Shown here piece by piece: positions 43,098-53,068 of a stretch of 64,000 nt of DNA. The stretch covers positions 47,906 to 111,905 of the forward strand of contig CAVXTT010000030.1 in assembly GCA_963764685.1 (NCBI GenBank), written 5' to 3'. Every line of letters begins with the position of its first letter. The stretch's first letter is position 1. Source of the stretch: CAVXTT01 sp963764685. GTDB taxonomy: Bacteria > Bacteroidota > Ignavibacteria > Ignavibacteriales > Ignavibacteriaceae. Position numbers and translations under genes: made by a program. The notes under the pieces were generated by a model. That model made no database searches. It was not told the DNA's origin and was given only the letters and a program-made list of their open reading frames with translations.

Positions 43098-44378
43098 ATG
43101 AAACAAATATTAATTTTTCTAGGAGTAGTAATCGGTCTGTCGGGTTATGCATCCGCTCAAAATGTAAATGGAAGATTTTCTTCCTCCCTTTACGGTTTTG
43201 AAAGATTTGACTCGCTTAATGCTTCAGATACATACCTCAGAGCATATGAGCTTTTAAGTCTGAATATCGGGCAGGATAAATATTCTCTTCATACTTATAT
43301 GAATTTCGAGACCGATATTCAAAACCAGCAGCAGGACGACCCGAGGTTAAGATTCTATAATCTTTACTTTGAGGCGCGTGATCTTTTTAATGTTGCTACT
43401 TTGAAGCTTGGGAGGCAGCCTTTATTTAACTCCCCCGGCGGAGGTCTTTTTGATGGAGCTAATCTTGGTCTTAAATACAACAGATTCAGATTAAACGCAT
43501 ATTACGGCGGAAATGTGCCAGCATACCAAAAATTGGAGGTTACTGATGATTGGAATAATGATTACGTTTTCGGGGGTAAGCTTAGTGCTGATATTCTACC
43601 TGAATTCAACATGGGAGTCGGATATATAAACAAGAACTTCAAACCCCAGGAATATTATGCGATCAGGCTGGATGAGGAATTAAATCCTGTAAATACTCTT
43701 ATAAGGATGAATTCAAACCAGTACAGTCTTGCATATGCCGATGCATCTTATGAAATGAAAAAAGTTTTCATTGCAGATGTGAGGTATGATTATGATGTTA
43801 ATTTTAATCAGACAAGTAAATTTGAATTTAACGGCTCGTTAACCAGGGTTGAGAACTTCAGATTCAATGTTTACTATAACTACAGGGAACCTTTAATAAG
43901 ATATAATTCAATATTCTCTGTCTTCGATTATGGAAATACCCAGGAGATCGAGGGAGGAGTGGATTATGTTCTTAACACTGATTTAACCCTGAGCGGTAAA
44001 TTCGGGAATGTTACCTACAAAGATGAAAACTCACAGAGAATTACTGCGGGACTCGTCTCAAGGTTTGGTTCCTTAACTTATAGAAAAAATCTTGGCTATA
44101 GCGGGGAACTTGATGCGGTTTCCCTCTATACAGCATATACATTTCTGGAAGGATTTCTAACACCATCTGTTGGTGTTTCATATTCTAATTATAAGCTCTC
44201 CCTGGACTCTGAAAAAAATAACCTGACATCTTTACTGGCAGGAGTTAATGTAAGGCCCTGGCGTCCCTTGTCTTTCGATGTGCAGGGACAATTTCTGAAT
44301 AATAAGATATATAAAAATGACTTCAGGTTCTTCTTTAAACTTAACTACTGGTTTAATACTAACTTAAATCTGATGTAA
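43098..44378 (+). CDS. outer-membrane beta-barrel protein of the cytochrome cluster
   Basis: 426 residues, signal peptide MKQILIFLGVVIGLSGYASAQ. The mature chain is a series of short amphipathic strands rich in Tyr, Phe and Asn (NRFRLNAYYGG, FRFNVYYNYREP, FFFKLNYWFNTN), enough for about 16-20 strands. No Cys. I do not recognise it as MtrB/OmaB by motif. Its position between cytochrome genes, with only 2 bp before the next gene, suggests it acts as the porin of a porin-cytochrome complex. That role is inferred from context. Confidence 0.75.
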   Translation: MKQILIFLGVVIGLSGYASAQNVNGRFSSSLYGFERFDSLNASDTYLRAYELLSLNIGQDKYSLHTYMNFETDIQNQQQDDPRLRFYNLYFEARDLFNVATLKLGRQPLFNSPGGGLFDGANLGLKYNRFRLNAYYGGNVPAYQKLEVTDDWNNDYVFGGKLSADILPEFNMGVGYINKNFKPQEYYAIRLDEELNPVNTLIRMNSNQYSLAYADASYEMKKVFIADVRYDYDVNFNQTSKFEFNGSLTRVENFRFNVYYNYREPLIRYNSIFSVFDYGNTQEIEGGVDYVLNTDLTLSGKFGNVTYKDENSQRITAGLVSRFGSLTYRKNLGYSGELDAVSLYTAYTFLEGFLTPSVGVSYSNYKLSLDSEKNNLTSLLAGVNVRPWRPLSFDVQGQFLNNKIYKNDFRFFFKLNYWFNTNLNLM

Positions 44379-44380
44379 AA

Positions 44381-45592
44381 ATGAAATTGAAATATTTATA
44401 CTTTATCCTCTTACCGGTAATAGCAGCTTTGCTTCTGCTGGGTGCCTTCAGCTCTGACGGCATTCAAAAAGAGATGTCAGGAAATGACAAGATCATAAAG
44501 TTTTCACATTCCCTGCATTCCGGACTTGCTGATTGTCAGGCTTGTCATTCAAAAGTATCCGAAAGTACTTCTATGAAAGACAGGCTGCTGCCTAATCATG
44601 ATAACTGCAAAGACTGTCACGATACAGAAGATCAGGAACAATGTAAAACCTGTCATATCGATGATAATTATGAACCCCTGATCCAGCATAGCTCTGAAAT
44701 TCTTTTCAATCATAGCCTTCATATAAACCAGCAGAAGATGGCTTGCGAAACCTGCCACAAAGGAATTAGCAAGGTTGATTATGCTTTCCAGGCTGAGCAG
44801 CCTTTTCCGGTTATGGCCGACTGCTACACTTGTCATAATGACCGTGCGGTTGCAACCAGTGCGTGTGAGAACTGCCATATTTCTACAGCAGATTTAAAAC
44901 CGCAGAATCACAGGACAGCTGATTTTATTAAAGAGCATAAGTTTGCAGCAAATAAATTTGATGCCGACTGTATAATGTGTCACGATTCAAACAATAATTC
45001 CTGCGTTGAATGTCATACTGCCAACAATATAATTACCGAGACAAATGCTCCCGATAATTTCTACCAGCCTTATGCACCGAATAATTTTGTTGATGGTTCT
45101 CAAATGCAGAAACTAAACAGGGTGCACGATCTTAATTACAGATATATCCACGGCATTGATGCAAAAAGTCAGAGATTCAATTGTCAGTCCTGCCATCAGA
45201 TTGAGACATTCTGTGCAGAGTGCCATCAGGCTGAAGGCGGTGATTTTAGTATGGGTGGAATTACCCCTGCTTCTCATTTGAAACCGGGATTCTTTACATT
45301 CGGACCCGGCACAGGGGGTGGTGAACATGCAATCCTTGCAAGAAGAGATATTGAGTCCTGCGTATCCTGCCACGATGTACAGGGTGCTGACCCTACCTGC
45401 ATTACCTGTCATATGGATGCCGACGGAATTAAGGGAACTAACTCTAAGACGCATCCGACAGGATTTATGAAGGATGAAGAAGGAGACTGGCATACCAGCC
45501 AGGGTTCCATCTGTTTCAATTGTCATACAAGTGCATCTCCGTCAAGTCAGCCGGGAACGGGCTTCTGCGGATATTGTCATGGTGCTAAATAA
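44381..45592 (+). CDS. fourteen-heme c-type cytochrome
   Basis: 403 residues. The N-terminus (YFILLPVIAALLLLGAFSS) is a signal peptide or a single membrane anchor. Fourteen CxxCH motifs: CQACH, CKDCH, CKTCH, CETCH, CYTCH, CENCH, CIMCH, CVECH, CQSCH, CAECH, CVSCH, CITCH, CFNCH, CGYCH. Many histidines precede them (FSHSLHSG, FNHSLHIN), typical of c7-like repeats with bis-His hemes. About one heme per 29 residues, dense enough for a molecular wire. It begins 2 bp after the barrel gene and probably docks with or inside it. Confidence 0.9.
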   Translation: MKLKYLYFILLPVIAALLLLGAFSSDGIQKEMSGNDKIIKFSHSLHSGLADCQACHSKVSESTSMKDRLLPNHDNCKDCHDTEDQEQCKTCHIDDNYEPLIQHSSEILFNHSLHINQQKMACETCHKGISKVDYAFQAEQPFPVMADCYTCHNDRAVATSACENCHISTADLKPQNHRTADFIKEHKFAANKFDADCIMCHDSNNNSCVECHTANNIITETNAPDNFYQPYAPNNFVDGSQMQKLNRVHDLNYRYIHGIDAKSQRFNCQSCHQIETFCAECHQAEGGDFSMGGITPASHLKPGFFTFGPGTGGGEHAILARRDIESCVSCHDVQGADPTCITCHMDADGIKGTNSKTHPTGFMKDEEGDWHTSQGSICFNCHTSASPSSQPGTGFCGYCHGAK

Positions 45593-45613
45593 ATTGAAAA
45601 TTCGGGAATTAAA

Positions 45614-46483
45614 ATGAAGTACATTTTATTAAATATCTTATTAGCGGTTTCAATAGGTTTTTTAATTGCCGGCTGCAGTGAACTGAAGGATGATATATCA
45701 CATCCGGACGAACTGGCATTTCACAAACCCGGGATAACAGATCCTCACTCGGACAACTTTCATGGTGCGCTGGCAAAGGAGCTTAACTGGAACCTTAAAG
45801 AATGCGCTCAATGCCACGGTGCTGATTTCAGCGGCGGTACTGTTGACGCAAGCTGCCTTAATTGCCATAATCAGCCCGAAGGACCGGAAGCCTGCAACAC
45901 CTGCCACGGCAGCTTTGCAGATCCCTCAAGAATTGCTCCCCCGGTAGATCTGAATAACAATTCAGAAACGACATCAAAGACAGTAGGTGCTCATTCAAAA
46001 CATTTATATGATAATACACTGGGTAATAATGTTCCCTGCCAGAGCTGCCATAATGTACCCCAGACAATTTATGATCCGGAACATTTTGACGGTAATAATG
46101 TAGCTGAAGTTAATCTGAAGGACCTTGCAGTAATCCACGGCGGAACCAATGCAGCATATGACCAGACAGCAGGTACCTGCTCTAATACATACTGCCACGG
46201 AAGCTTTGAATATTACCGGGATTCCGCAGTAACAACAAATCAGTTTGCATACACAGCCGATAAGATGGTTGGATTGAATAAAACAGTCGACTGGACAAAA
46301 GTTGATCAGAACGAAGCCGAATGCGGATCCTGTCACGGTTTGCCGCCCGAAGGCCATATTAGCGCTCCTCTTACTGCCTGCTATCAGTGCCACGAGGGTG
46401 TAATAGATGCAACGGGTAAAATTATAGACAGAACGAAACATATAAATGGAGAAAAAAACGCCAGGGGTACTGGAGCTAATTAA
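45614..46483 (+). CDS. seven-heme cytochrome lipoprotein with CxxxxCH site
   Basis: 289 residues. Lipoprotein signal with lipobox LIAGC at about 17-21, so it should be lipid-anchored. Six CxxCH sites (CAQCH, CLNCH, CNTCH, CQSCH, CGSCH, CYQCH) plus one CSNTYCH, the CxxxxCH form known from Geobacter outer-membrane cytochromes. Near the N-terminus HGALAKELNWNLKECAQCHG and GADFSGG match that family. The C-terminus ends without a sorting domain. It closes the cluster and is followed by a perfect terminator. Confidence 0.9.
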   Translation: MKYILLNILLAVSIGFLIAGCSELKDDISHPDELAFHKPGITDPHSDNFHGALAKELNWNLKECAQCHGADFSGGTVDASCLNCHNQPEGPEACNTCHGSFADPSRIAPPVDLNNNSETTSKTVGAHSKHLYDNTLGNNVPCQSCHNVPQTIYDPEHFDGNNVAEVNLKDLAVIHGGTNAAYDQTAGTCSNTYCHGSFEYYRDSAVTTNQFAYTADKMVGLNKTVDWTKVDQNEAECGSCHGLPPEGHISAPLTACYQCHEGVIDATGKIIDRTKHINGEKNARGTGAN

Positions 46484-46510
46484 GAATTTTATATGTTGTG
46501 TTTTGTCTTA

Positions 46511-46539
46511 ACCGTCCCCCTCAAGGGACGGTTTTTTTT
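46511..46539 (+). terminator. terminator of the cytochrome cluster
   Basis: accgtccc (46511-46518) pairs with gggacggt (46525-46532), loop of six, followed by eight T. Confidence 0.92.
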
Positions 46540-47701
46540 ATCTTGGGGTTGAATCCCAGATAATTGTATGTCTTCTTCTGATGAATTTTATAAACCCCGC
46601 AAACAGTGCAAAGTTCGTCAGCAGGAAGAAGTAGGGAAGGGTGATCAATCCGATGCGTATTTTCAGTCTTGAAACCAGGTAGCCTGCGCCCGCCAGTATA
46701 AAAAAAAGTCCCTGCAGCGAAAGTATCACTAAGTACATTTCCCCTTTGTTAAGTAACAACAGATTCAGTATCAGAATAAAAGGATAAAGGTGGGGGAGGA
46801 ACCACCTTGTAATTTTATGAGACCAGAAAGCATATGAGACAAGAAAATTTCTGCTGAACAATAAACTCCTGAAATATTTTAATGTCTGGAAGTTTGTAGC
46901 GGCAAACCTGATTTTTCTCCTGTATTCGTGAATGATTTCTCTTGCCACATCTTCGTATGCCACAGCCTCATTTTCATAATTGAACCTGTATCCCTCCTGC
47001 AATATCCTCAGTGAGATGAAAAGATCATCCGTTACTGCATCCTTCAAAGGCAGCTCAACAAAGAGGTTTTTTCTGATTGCGAAGATACCTCCGTTTGCGC
47101 CGATTAAAATTCCGCATTTACCTTCATTTCTTTTTATAAAGGTCTCATACTCCCAGTATCTCTTCTCCTCAATACTTTTATTAAACTCCTTTTCGGGTTC
47201 CCTCAACACCAGCCGTCCGCTTACTCCACCGACTGCAGGGTTATTGAAATGGGACGCCAGAAGCGTGACTGCATTCTGTTCAAAGAGAGTGTTTGCATCT
47301 GAAAAGACAAGTATTTCATTTTTTGCCAGCTTTACCAGGTCATTTAGAATAGCCGCCTTGCCGCGCCTTTCATTAAAGCAAATTACCTTAAGCCAGGGAT
47401 ATGCTTTGCCGGATTCCAAAAGTATTTCATTAGTATTATCCTCTGATTTATCCGAACCGATGAGCACTTCAGCGTTGTTGAACTTATCTATTACACGGGA
47501 AAGATTTTCAATACGGTTGCGAATTACTTTTTCTTCATTATATGCTGATATTAATATGGAAATCCCGTATTCTTTATTCCCCGAATTGGATTGTTTCCTG
47601 AAACTGCCAATTAATCTGATAAAAAGAGGATAAAAAAAGTATGAGTGAAGGGGGATGAATACCAGAATCCAGAAGAATGTTTCAAAAAAGAGTAGCATCA
47701 A
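46538..47701 (-). CDS. membrane GT2 glycosyltransferase, PgaC/IcaA-like
   Basis: 387 residues; ATG 47698 or TTG 47701 is the start. One membrane segment at the N-terminus and three or four after residue 290 surround a cytosolic GT2 domain: SILISAYNEEKVI, FNERRGKAAILND, FSDANTLF (DxD-like), GANGGIFAIRKNLF, TDDLFISLRILQEGY, and the RRKIR segment in place of QxxRW. The layout resembles processive polysaccharide synthases such as poly-N-acetylglucosamine synthase, but the product is unknown. A terminator at 47766-47793 separates it from the radical SAM gene upstream. Confidence 0.82.
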   Translation of the reverse strand: MMLLFFETFFWILVFIPLHSYFFYPLFIRLIGSFRKQSNSGNKEYGISILISAYNEEKVIRNRIENLSRVIDKFNNAEVLIGSDKSEDNTNEILLESGKAYPWLKVICFNERRGKAAILNDLVKLAKNEILVFSDANTLFEQNAVTLLASHFNNPAVGGVSGRLVLREPEKEFNKSIEEKRYWEYETFIKRNEGKCGILIGANGGIFAIRKNLFVELPLKDAVTDDLFISLRILQEGYRFNYENEAVAYEDVAREIIHEYRRKIRFAATNFQTLKYFRSLLFSRNFLVSYAFWSHKITRWFLPHLYPFILILNLLLLNKGEMYLVILSLQGLFFILAGAGYLVSRLKIRIGLITLPYFFLLTNFALFAGFIKFIRRRHTIIWDSTPR

Positions 47702-47765
47702 TGAATATGATTTATCAGGTATTACAATATTAGGTTTTTTTGGTGAGTTAATGAAATTCTAAACA

Positions 47766-47793
47766 ATAAAAAAGCCGGCTGCACACCGGCTTT
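47766..47793 (-). terminator. terminator after the radical SAM gene
   Basis: aagccgg (47772-47778) pairs with ccggctt (47786-47792). Read on the minus strand the stem is followed by six T, 10 bp after the stop at 47804. It may partly act in both directions. Confidence 0.75.
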
Positions 47794-47803
47794 TGAATTT
47801 ATT

Positions 47804-49386
47804 TTATACTAACTCAGAATCTTTTTCTACAACTCTTTTTTTAACTGCTGAAGATTCTTTGTCCGGAGTATTATCAGGTTTCCTGTGAACATTTCTGATT
47901 TTACGGTCGAACTTTTCTTTATTCTCCCTGTTCTTTCCGTTAAAAAGATACTTATAAAAGGTAAGGAATGCCTTTACAGTTCTTTTAAGCTCGGAAGGAT
48001 GTGTAATAATATTTTTTAATTTCATTGCAAAATATTCAGGACGTAGATAATATTCACGGCGTGCGTAATTACAGAAATCAACTATCTCCTGCGGCTTAAG
48101 ATCGTGAGTACCAACCACGGTATTATGCAGACCTTCAGGAGTCAGCCATTGATCCCACGTATCAACAGTAATCAAACCTTCCTGTTTTGCCCATTCAAAG
48201 GCTTCGGTGCCGGGATAGATCATTAAGGGGAAGAACTGGGCAGTATCGGTATTCAGTTTCTTTGCAAGCTCAAGGGTTTCATTCATTGTTTCAAGAGTCT
48301 CTCCACGGTTGCCCATCATATAGCAGGCGTGGATAAGCAATCCGGCTTTCTTGGCATTTTCTGCAGCTTTGAACTGTTCTACTTTCACACCTTTCTTCAT
48401 CAGCTTAAGTATTTCATTCGATCCGCTTTCAAAACCGACAATCACTAATCTGCATCCTGCTTTTTTCATCCATCGCATTGTTTCTTCATCAAGATCAGCG
48501 CGTACATTACACGTCCAGGTAAGCTTGTTTTTCTGCTTAATTAAAAGCTGGCAGACTTCGATCGTATGGTTCTTATAAACAGTAAACGTATCATCTTCAA
48601 TTGTTACTTCAACAACTTCGGGAAAATTGTCTTCGAATGTACTTGAATTCTGCAGCAATACTTTTAGCTGATCTGTGCCGGTAATTATGTCCATAGAAAT
48701 TCTGGGGATAGACACAAAAAGTACAAAGATAAGGGCATCCTCGTCCGGTATACACCATCATCTGGGGAAATCTGCCTGCTGCAAAGAAATAATCCTTAGG
48801 ATCGCAGTACCTTTTGAAGATCTCACTTGCAAAAGGCATTGCATCCAGTTCTTTTTGAAGCAGAGCCGGGCGTGGTCGATTAACAATAATTTCCTTACCG
48901 TTTCTCCAGGTAAGGGAGAGACACATTCTGTAAGGGATTCCTTCTTTTCTATCCTGTTCAGCAAGATCGACAATTGTAGCTTCATATTCATTTCTTGCAA
49001 CTGCATCAACTGCAAGTTGAACGTTCCATTGTTTCTTTATCAACAGCAGTAACGTGATTTCCAACCAGGCAGGTAAATACAGGATTGGAAATCTCTTTTT
49101 TACCTCTTCGGCAAAACTAATATCCCTGCTTATACTTCCTGTGCTTGTTTCAATTACAATAAGGTCGGGCTTAAAAGTTCTTAGTCTCGCAAATGTTTCT
49201 TCAGCTTCTATAGATTCAGCAGGGGAGTCGATAAGAATGATCTTATGTCCCTTGTTTTTCTGCAAAGCCGGCAGCCAATGCCAGCCAGATAGGGTAATAT
49301 ACTGTACCGCTTTTGGTTACCGCAGGACTCCTGGAACCCCTGGAATATTTAGGAAAAAATGGAGGATTTACAAAGGCAATATTCAT
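47804..49386 (-). CDS. B12-binding radical SAM protein (two frameshifts)
   Basis: About 527 residues. The start is ATG 49386 (MNIAFVNPPFFPKYSRGSR), sharing TGATG with the upstream gene. An N-terminal cobalamin-binding-like domain is followed by the radical SAM motif CPYLCTFC (CxxxCxxC) near residue 205, then VEVTIEDDTFTV, WTCNVRADLDEE, and IVGFESGSNEILKLMKKG, as in BchE-type enzymes. Slips near 49258 and 48632 break the frame; the joins read FAEKQGHKIILID and DNFPEVVEV. The N-terminal region lacks an obvious DxHxxG, so B12 binding is not certain. It probably modifies a glycan or lipid, given its neighbours. Confidence 0.82.
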
Positions 49387-50381
49387 CAAACAGATCTCCA
49401 GTCATAGTTTTTGAGCCAAATTAAACTAATTATTTGCTTAATATATTCGATTTCTGTATTTAATTTGTTTCTACGAGCACTTTGTAGAAATGGGTATTTA
49501 AGATAAGAGTAAAGGAGTCTAAAACCAAAACCTTCAAATACGATTATCTTTAATAAAAACAGCTTTAATATCCCATAATGTTTTTGAAAAAAATAGAGCA
49601 TTCCCCGGTATCTTTCAACTAATAATTTATTCACTTCCTGTTTTTGCACTTTTTGCCCTGTAGAATACCCGAAAAGATGAGTTATATAACTATCGGGCAG
49701 GAATACAGATTTATAACCTGTATTTCTGATCCTTAAACTCCATTCCACCTCTTCATTATACAGGAAGAAAGCTTCATCTAGCAAACCAACCTTATTAATA
49801 ACTTCCCTTTTTAACATCATACAGGCACCTGTTACATGGTCAACAATTTTGACGCTGTCGTAATTCCAATAACTTGCATTGGACTGAAGAGCAAAAGTCT
49901 TAGCGAAAAATCCCATAAACTTATTGTCATAACTCAGAAAACTTTTTAATCCCTCATTAGCGTGTAAAAATTCTTTAATCAAATTAGGAAAAGAATGTGT
50001 TGATCTCTCAATTTTACCTTCTTTATTATAGATTTTACAACCTGCCACTCCGACATCCGAATTCTTTTCCAGATAGGAAATCATAGGTCCAAAAGAATTT
50101 TGATTAACTAATGTATCGGGGTTTAGAAGGAGTATATACTTGCCTTTGGATTTTGCGATACCCAGGTTATTAGCTGCTGCAAATCCTGTATTTCTCGTAT
50201 TATATATAAAACAAACCTCAGGAAAGTTCATCTCCAATTCATTGACTTGCTCATCGGATGCGTTATCAATTACAATCACCTCAAAATTCTGAATAGCAAT
50301 GTCCTTTAATGAATTTAGACAATCCTTAAGAACATTTTTTGAGTTGTAGTTAACTATTATAATCGAAAGTATAACATTCAT
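49386..50381 (-). CDS. GT2 glycosyltransferase, rhamnosyltransferase-like
   Basis: 331 residues. SIIIVNYNSKNVLKDCL, VIDNASDEQ, NTRNTGFAAANNLGIAKSKG, LLLNPDTLV, GACMMLKREVI and FFLYNEEVEWSLRIR are the usual motifs of WbbL-like inverting transferases. No membrane anchor. Stop overlaps the radical SAM start. Adds a sugar to the repeat unit made by this locus; donor and acceptor cannot be assigned. Confidence 0.88.
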   Translation of the reverse strand: MNVILSIIIVNYNSKNVLKDCLNSLKDIAIQNFEVIVIDNASDEQVNELEMNFPEVCFIYNTRNTGFAAANNLGIAKSKGKYILLLNPDTLVNQNSFGPMISYLEKNSDVGVAGCKIYNKEGKIERSTHSFPNLIKEFLHANEGLKSFLSYDNKFMGFFAKTFALQSNASYWNYDSVKIVDHVTGACMMLKREVINKVGLLDEAFFLYNEEVEWSLRIRNTGYKSVFLPDSYITHLFGYSTGQKVQKQEVNKLLVERYRGMLYFFQKHYGILKLFLLKIIVFEGFGFRLLYSYLKYPFLQSARRNKLNTEIEYIKQIISLIWLKNYDWRSV

Positions 50382-50416
50382 GTGTATTCACGGTAAGAAG
50401 TATATCCAACAAGCAA

Positions 50417-51266
50417 TTATCCCAGGTACCTTCCAAATTTATTCTTCCTAAAATCAGAGAAACCGCGGATCATATATTTAATTTTTTCCAGTTTATATTT
50501 TTCAGACAATATCATTTTTAGAACAAGCTTAATAAAATTAAAAATATCCTCTGAAACAAAACCCGGTGAAGACCTCCAGTATTTCTTATATATGTAGAAC
50601 CTGTTTCGCGTCTGATAATAATATCTTAGTGGGCTATGATGTGTTGGATAATATTTTGCAAAAAGGATTTTCTTCTCAGCAATATTTCCTAAACCGTGCC
50701 GTAAAACAGCATTATCTTGCACAATGATGATAAAACCTTTGCTCCTTAATCTAACACATATTTCGTGATCAACGTAATCAATAAATAATTTATCATTAAA
50801 CCCTCCTACCTGCAATATAATTTGAAGATTGATAAGATTACCAGACGTCATAATCGAAACTGCCTCGTGGCACCCTCTGCTTGTGCTAAGTTTTTTACCG
50901 ATATCGTGGGCCGGGGAGACAATAGCAATTTTATCATTCTGATAGCAGGATAAAAGTTTTTTAACCATTTCCGGTTCGGCAAAACTATCCTGATCCATTG
51001 TAAGAAGCAGATCAAAATGATCTTTAACGGCTTCATTAACTGCCTGATTTCAAAGCTGAGCTTATTCCTAAATTTTCTTTATTCTTAATAAATAGAATTT
51101 TAGGATTAAAATGCAGGTCAACGAAAACCTTAGGCAGGGGATTTTCTGAATTGTCAATTATGTACAGTTTCTCTACCTGATCGATATAGGAAAAGATATT
51201 ATGGACATATTCCTCAATAGGGTTAAATAATATTACACAACCTGCTATTTTGAAATTAGTATTCAA
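50417..51266 (-). CDS. GT2 glycosyltransferase (one frameshift)
   Basis: About 283 residues if the slip near 51040 is repaired. The first part has GCVILFNPIEEYV and YIIDNSENP, then NKENLGISSALKSG. The second has LLLTMDQDSFAEPEMV (DQDS in place of DxD), VGGFNDKLFIDYVDHEICVRLR, and HGLG. This set is that of rhamnosyltransferases such as RfbF/RgpB-like GT2 enzymes. Overlaps the upstream GT2 gene by 11 bp; a 35-bp gap follows. Confidence 0.83.
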
Positions 51267-52059
51267 GGGAAGAGAAATTATTTTTTATTTCGTCAAGTTG
51301 AGCAAGGACAAGGCTTTCTTCAGTATCGGGGATAGAAGTGGGAAGGTAACCATTTTTTATTTTGAACAGTAATGAATTATATCTTAATCGCAGCTTCCAA
51401 ACCGGGCTTTTCCTGATTACACTTAAGGAATGGTTTTTATGCTGATCGGCAATAAACTCAAAGCTTCTTGCAACATCAGCAAACCACCAATAAGCTGGGT
51501 GCATTTTTAATTTAATTATTTTATAAGTATGATCTACATGTTCCCAGGCATTTTTAAATTTCTCATCCATTAACCCTGATTTCTCTAAGCAAATGCGGGA
51601 ATAATATGAAAATGCCCCAAGTATATTACGGTTCAAAGAGATTGAAATATTTTTGTAATCAATTATTTTCCTTGGACTCGGCCTCCCATCTGCTGTTCTG
51701 TTTCCGGGACCGTGGTAAGCATAATTAAAATGCTGGATCCCGGTGATGAGGGAGGCTCTTATATAGTGATCATAAACGTTTTGTTCAACAATTTGTATAT
51801 CATCCTCACATAAAAATATATGCTCACATTTCTGGTCAAGAAGATATTTTAATGCAATATTTTTTGATCTGCCAACTCCAAGATTTTCCATATTTTGAAT
51901 AATATTTTTGACCTTTGATGGGTATTCCGGGGAAAGATAAGGAGCACCGTCGTTTACCACAATAATATTATCTGCATCAGGTATTGACCGGATACAATTT
52001 CTGAAAAATTCAAGGCGATTGCAGGTTATTATTCCAATTCCGATACTACTGCGCTTCAT
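51256..52059 (-). CDS. GT2-like glycosyltransferase
   Basis: 267 residues. GIGIITCNRLEFFRNC and VVNDGAPYL start a GT-A fold, followed by ENLGVGRSKNIAL and FLCEDDIQIV, where EDD is the likely metal site. The C-terminal half (FSYYSRICLEKSGLMDEKF, WEHVDHTYKI) resembles GT2 enzymes of O-antigen loci. Overlaps both neighbours by 11-14 bp, so it is tightly coupled in the operon. Confidence 0.8.
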   Translation of the reverse strand: MKRSSIGIGIITCNRLEFFRNCIRSIPDADNIIVVNDGAPYLSPEYPSKVKNIIQNMENLGVGRSKNIALKYLLDQKCEHIFLCEDDIQIVEQNVYDHYIRASLITGIQHFNYAYHGPGNRTADGRPSPRKIIDYKNISISLNRNILGAFSYYSRICLEKSGLMDEKFKNAWEHVDHTYKIIKLKMHPAYWWFADVARSFEFIADQHKNHSLSVIRKSPVWKLRLRYNSLLFKIKNGYLPTSIPDTEESLVLAQLDEIKNNFSSLEY

Positions 52060-53068
52060 TGCTTCTCATCATTTTTTGTAAATTTAAGTATTCCCGTTCA
52101 ATCCATTCGGATTTTTTATATCTTAATAGCTTTGTAAAAAGAGACGATGCATTTTTTAATTTACCCTCTTTTATAAAAAGTAATCCTGTTACGAGGTATA
52201 TAAAATCTACTGAATAAAAAAATTCTTCGGGGTTCAGGAATTTTCTCAGCTTTGCATTTAACGGATAGAGGAGGAATGGGAGTGAAGTCCAATATTTAAA
52301 TGTATCATATTCTTTCTTTAAGTCATCAACCGGGGTTTTATTGATATATTTTATAATATTATTATAGGATATTTCATTTCCTTCTTCTACAGTTCTTTTA
52401 TAATTCTGGTATTCCTTATTTCCTTTATCCTTATAATCTTTATAAAAAGTTCCTAATATTTCTGTTATATGCATCAATTTATACTTTTCTGAAATTCTTA
52501 ACTCAAACTCGTGATCACCACAGATCTCGTATTTTTCATTGAACCAGTAGTTATCTTTAAAATGGAGGGAAGAACGCCACATTGGCTGAGAACCTGCAAG
52601 ACACCTTGCCAGCTGAAGAAACATATTGAAATCAGGAAATTTGAATACTCTGCTGCCAACAACCTGATCAAATGTATGATTAGGGATTGAAGTAATATAC
52701 TGATCGGCGTAAACAAGGGCGGCCTGCGGGTTCCTGATAAGTGTTCCGGAAAGAATTTCAAATGCATCCTTTCTTAACCGGTCATCCGTATTGGAATTGG
52801 TTATAAATTCTCCTTCCGATATTTTTATCCCCCTGTTCCATGCGCTGTATATAGTCTCTCTTTTTTCAGTCCTTATATATTTGATATTATCATAAACATT
52901 CAAAAATTCTTTTATAATAAAATCTTCATTCTGTTTGGAACCGCTGTTAACAACAATGATTTCCGTATCATTAATAATTGTCTGACTTAAAAGATCTTCC
53001 AGTTTTTGTTTAAAGAATCTTTCAGAATTGTAAGTTGAAACTATAGCAGAAACTAGTTTTTTTGCCAC
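52046..53068 (-). CDS. GT2 glycosyltransferase
   Basis: 340 residues with a GTG start at 53068, directly after the FkbM stop. SAIVSTYNSERFFKQKLEDL, EIIVVNSGSKQ, WNRGIKISEGEFITNSNTDDRL (in two parts) and GDHEFELRISEKY are GT-A features, with NTDDRL as the metal-binding DxD region. The C-terminal ~100 residues (FLNPEEFFYSVDF, LKNASSLFTKLL) look like a helical accessory segment. Donor sugar unknown. Confidence 0.82.
   Translation of the reverse strand: MAKKLVSAIVSTYNSERFFKQKLEDLLSQTIINDTEIIVVNSGSKQNEDFIIKEFLNVYDNIKYIRTEKRETIYSAWNRGIKISEGEFITNSNTDDRLRKDAFEILSGTLIRNPQAALVYADQYITSIPNHTFDQVVGSRVFKFPDFNMFLQLARCLAGSQPMWRSSLHFKDNYWFNEKYEICGDHEFELRISEKYKLMHITEILGTFYKDYKDKGNKEYQNYKRTVEEGNEISYNNIIKYINKTPVDDLKKEYDTFKYWTSLPFLLYPLNAKLRKFLNPEEFFYSVDFIYLVTGLLFIKEGKLKNASSLFTKLLRYKKSEWIEREYLNLQKMMRSNEAQ

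Noticed and set aside
44549..46441. Minus-strand open frames of 69-145 residues across the cytochrome genes
   Set aside because: Antisense shadows of CxxCH-rich genes on the plus strand.
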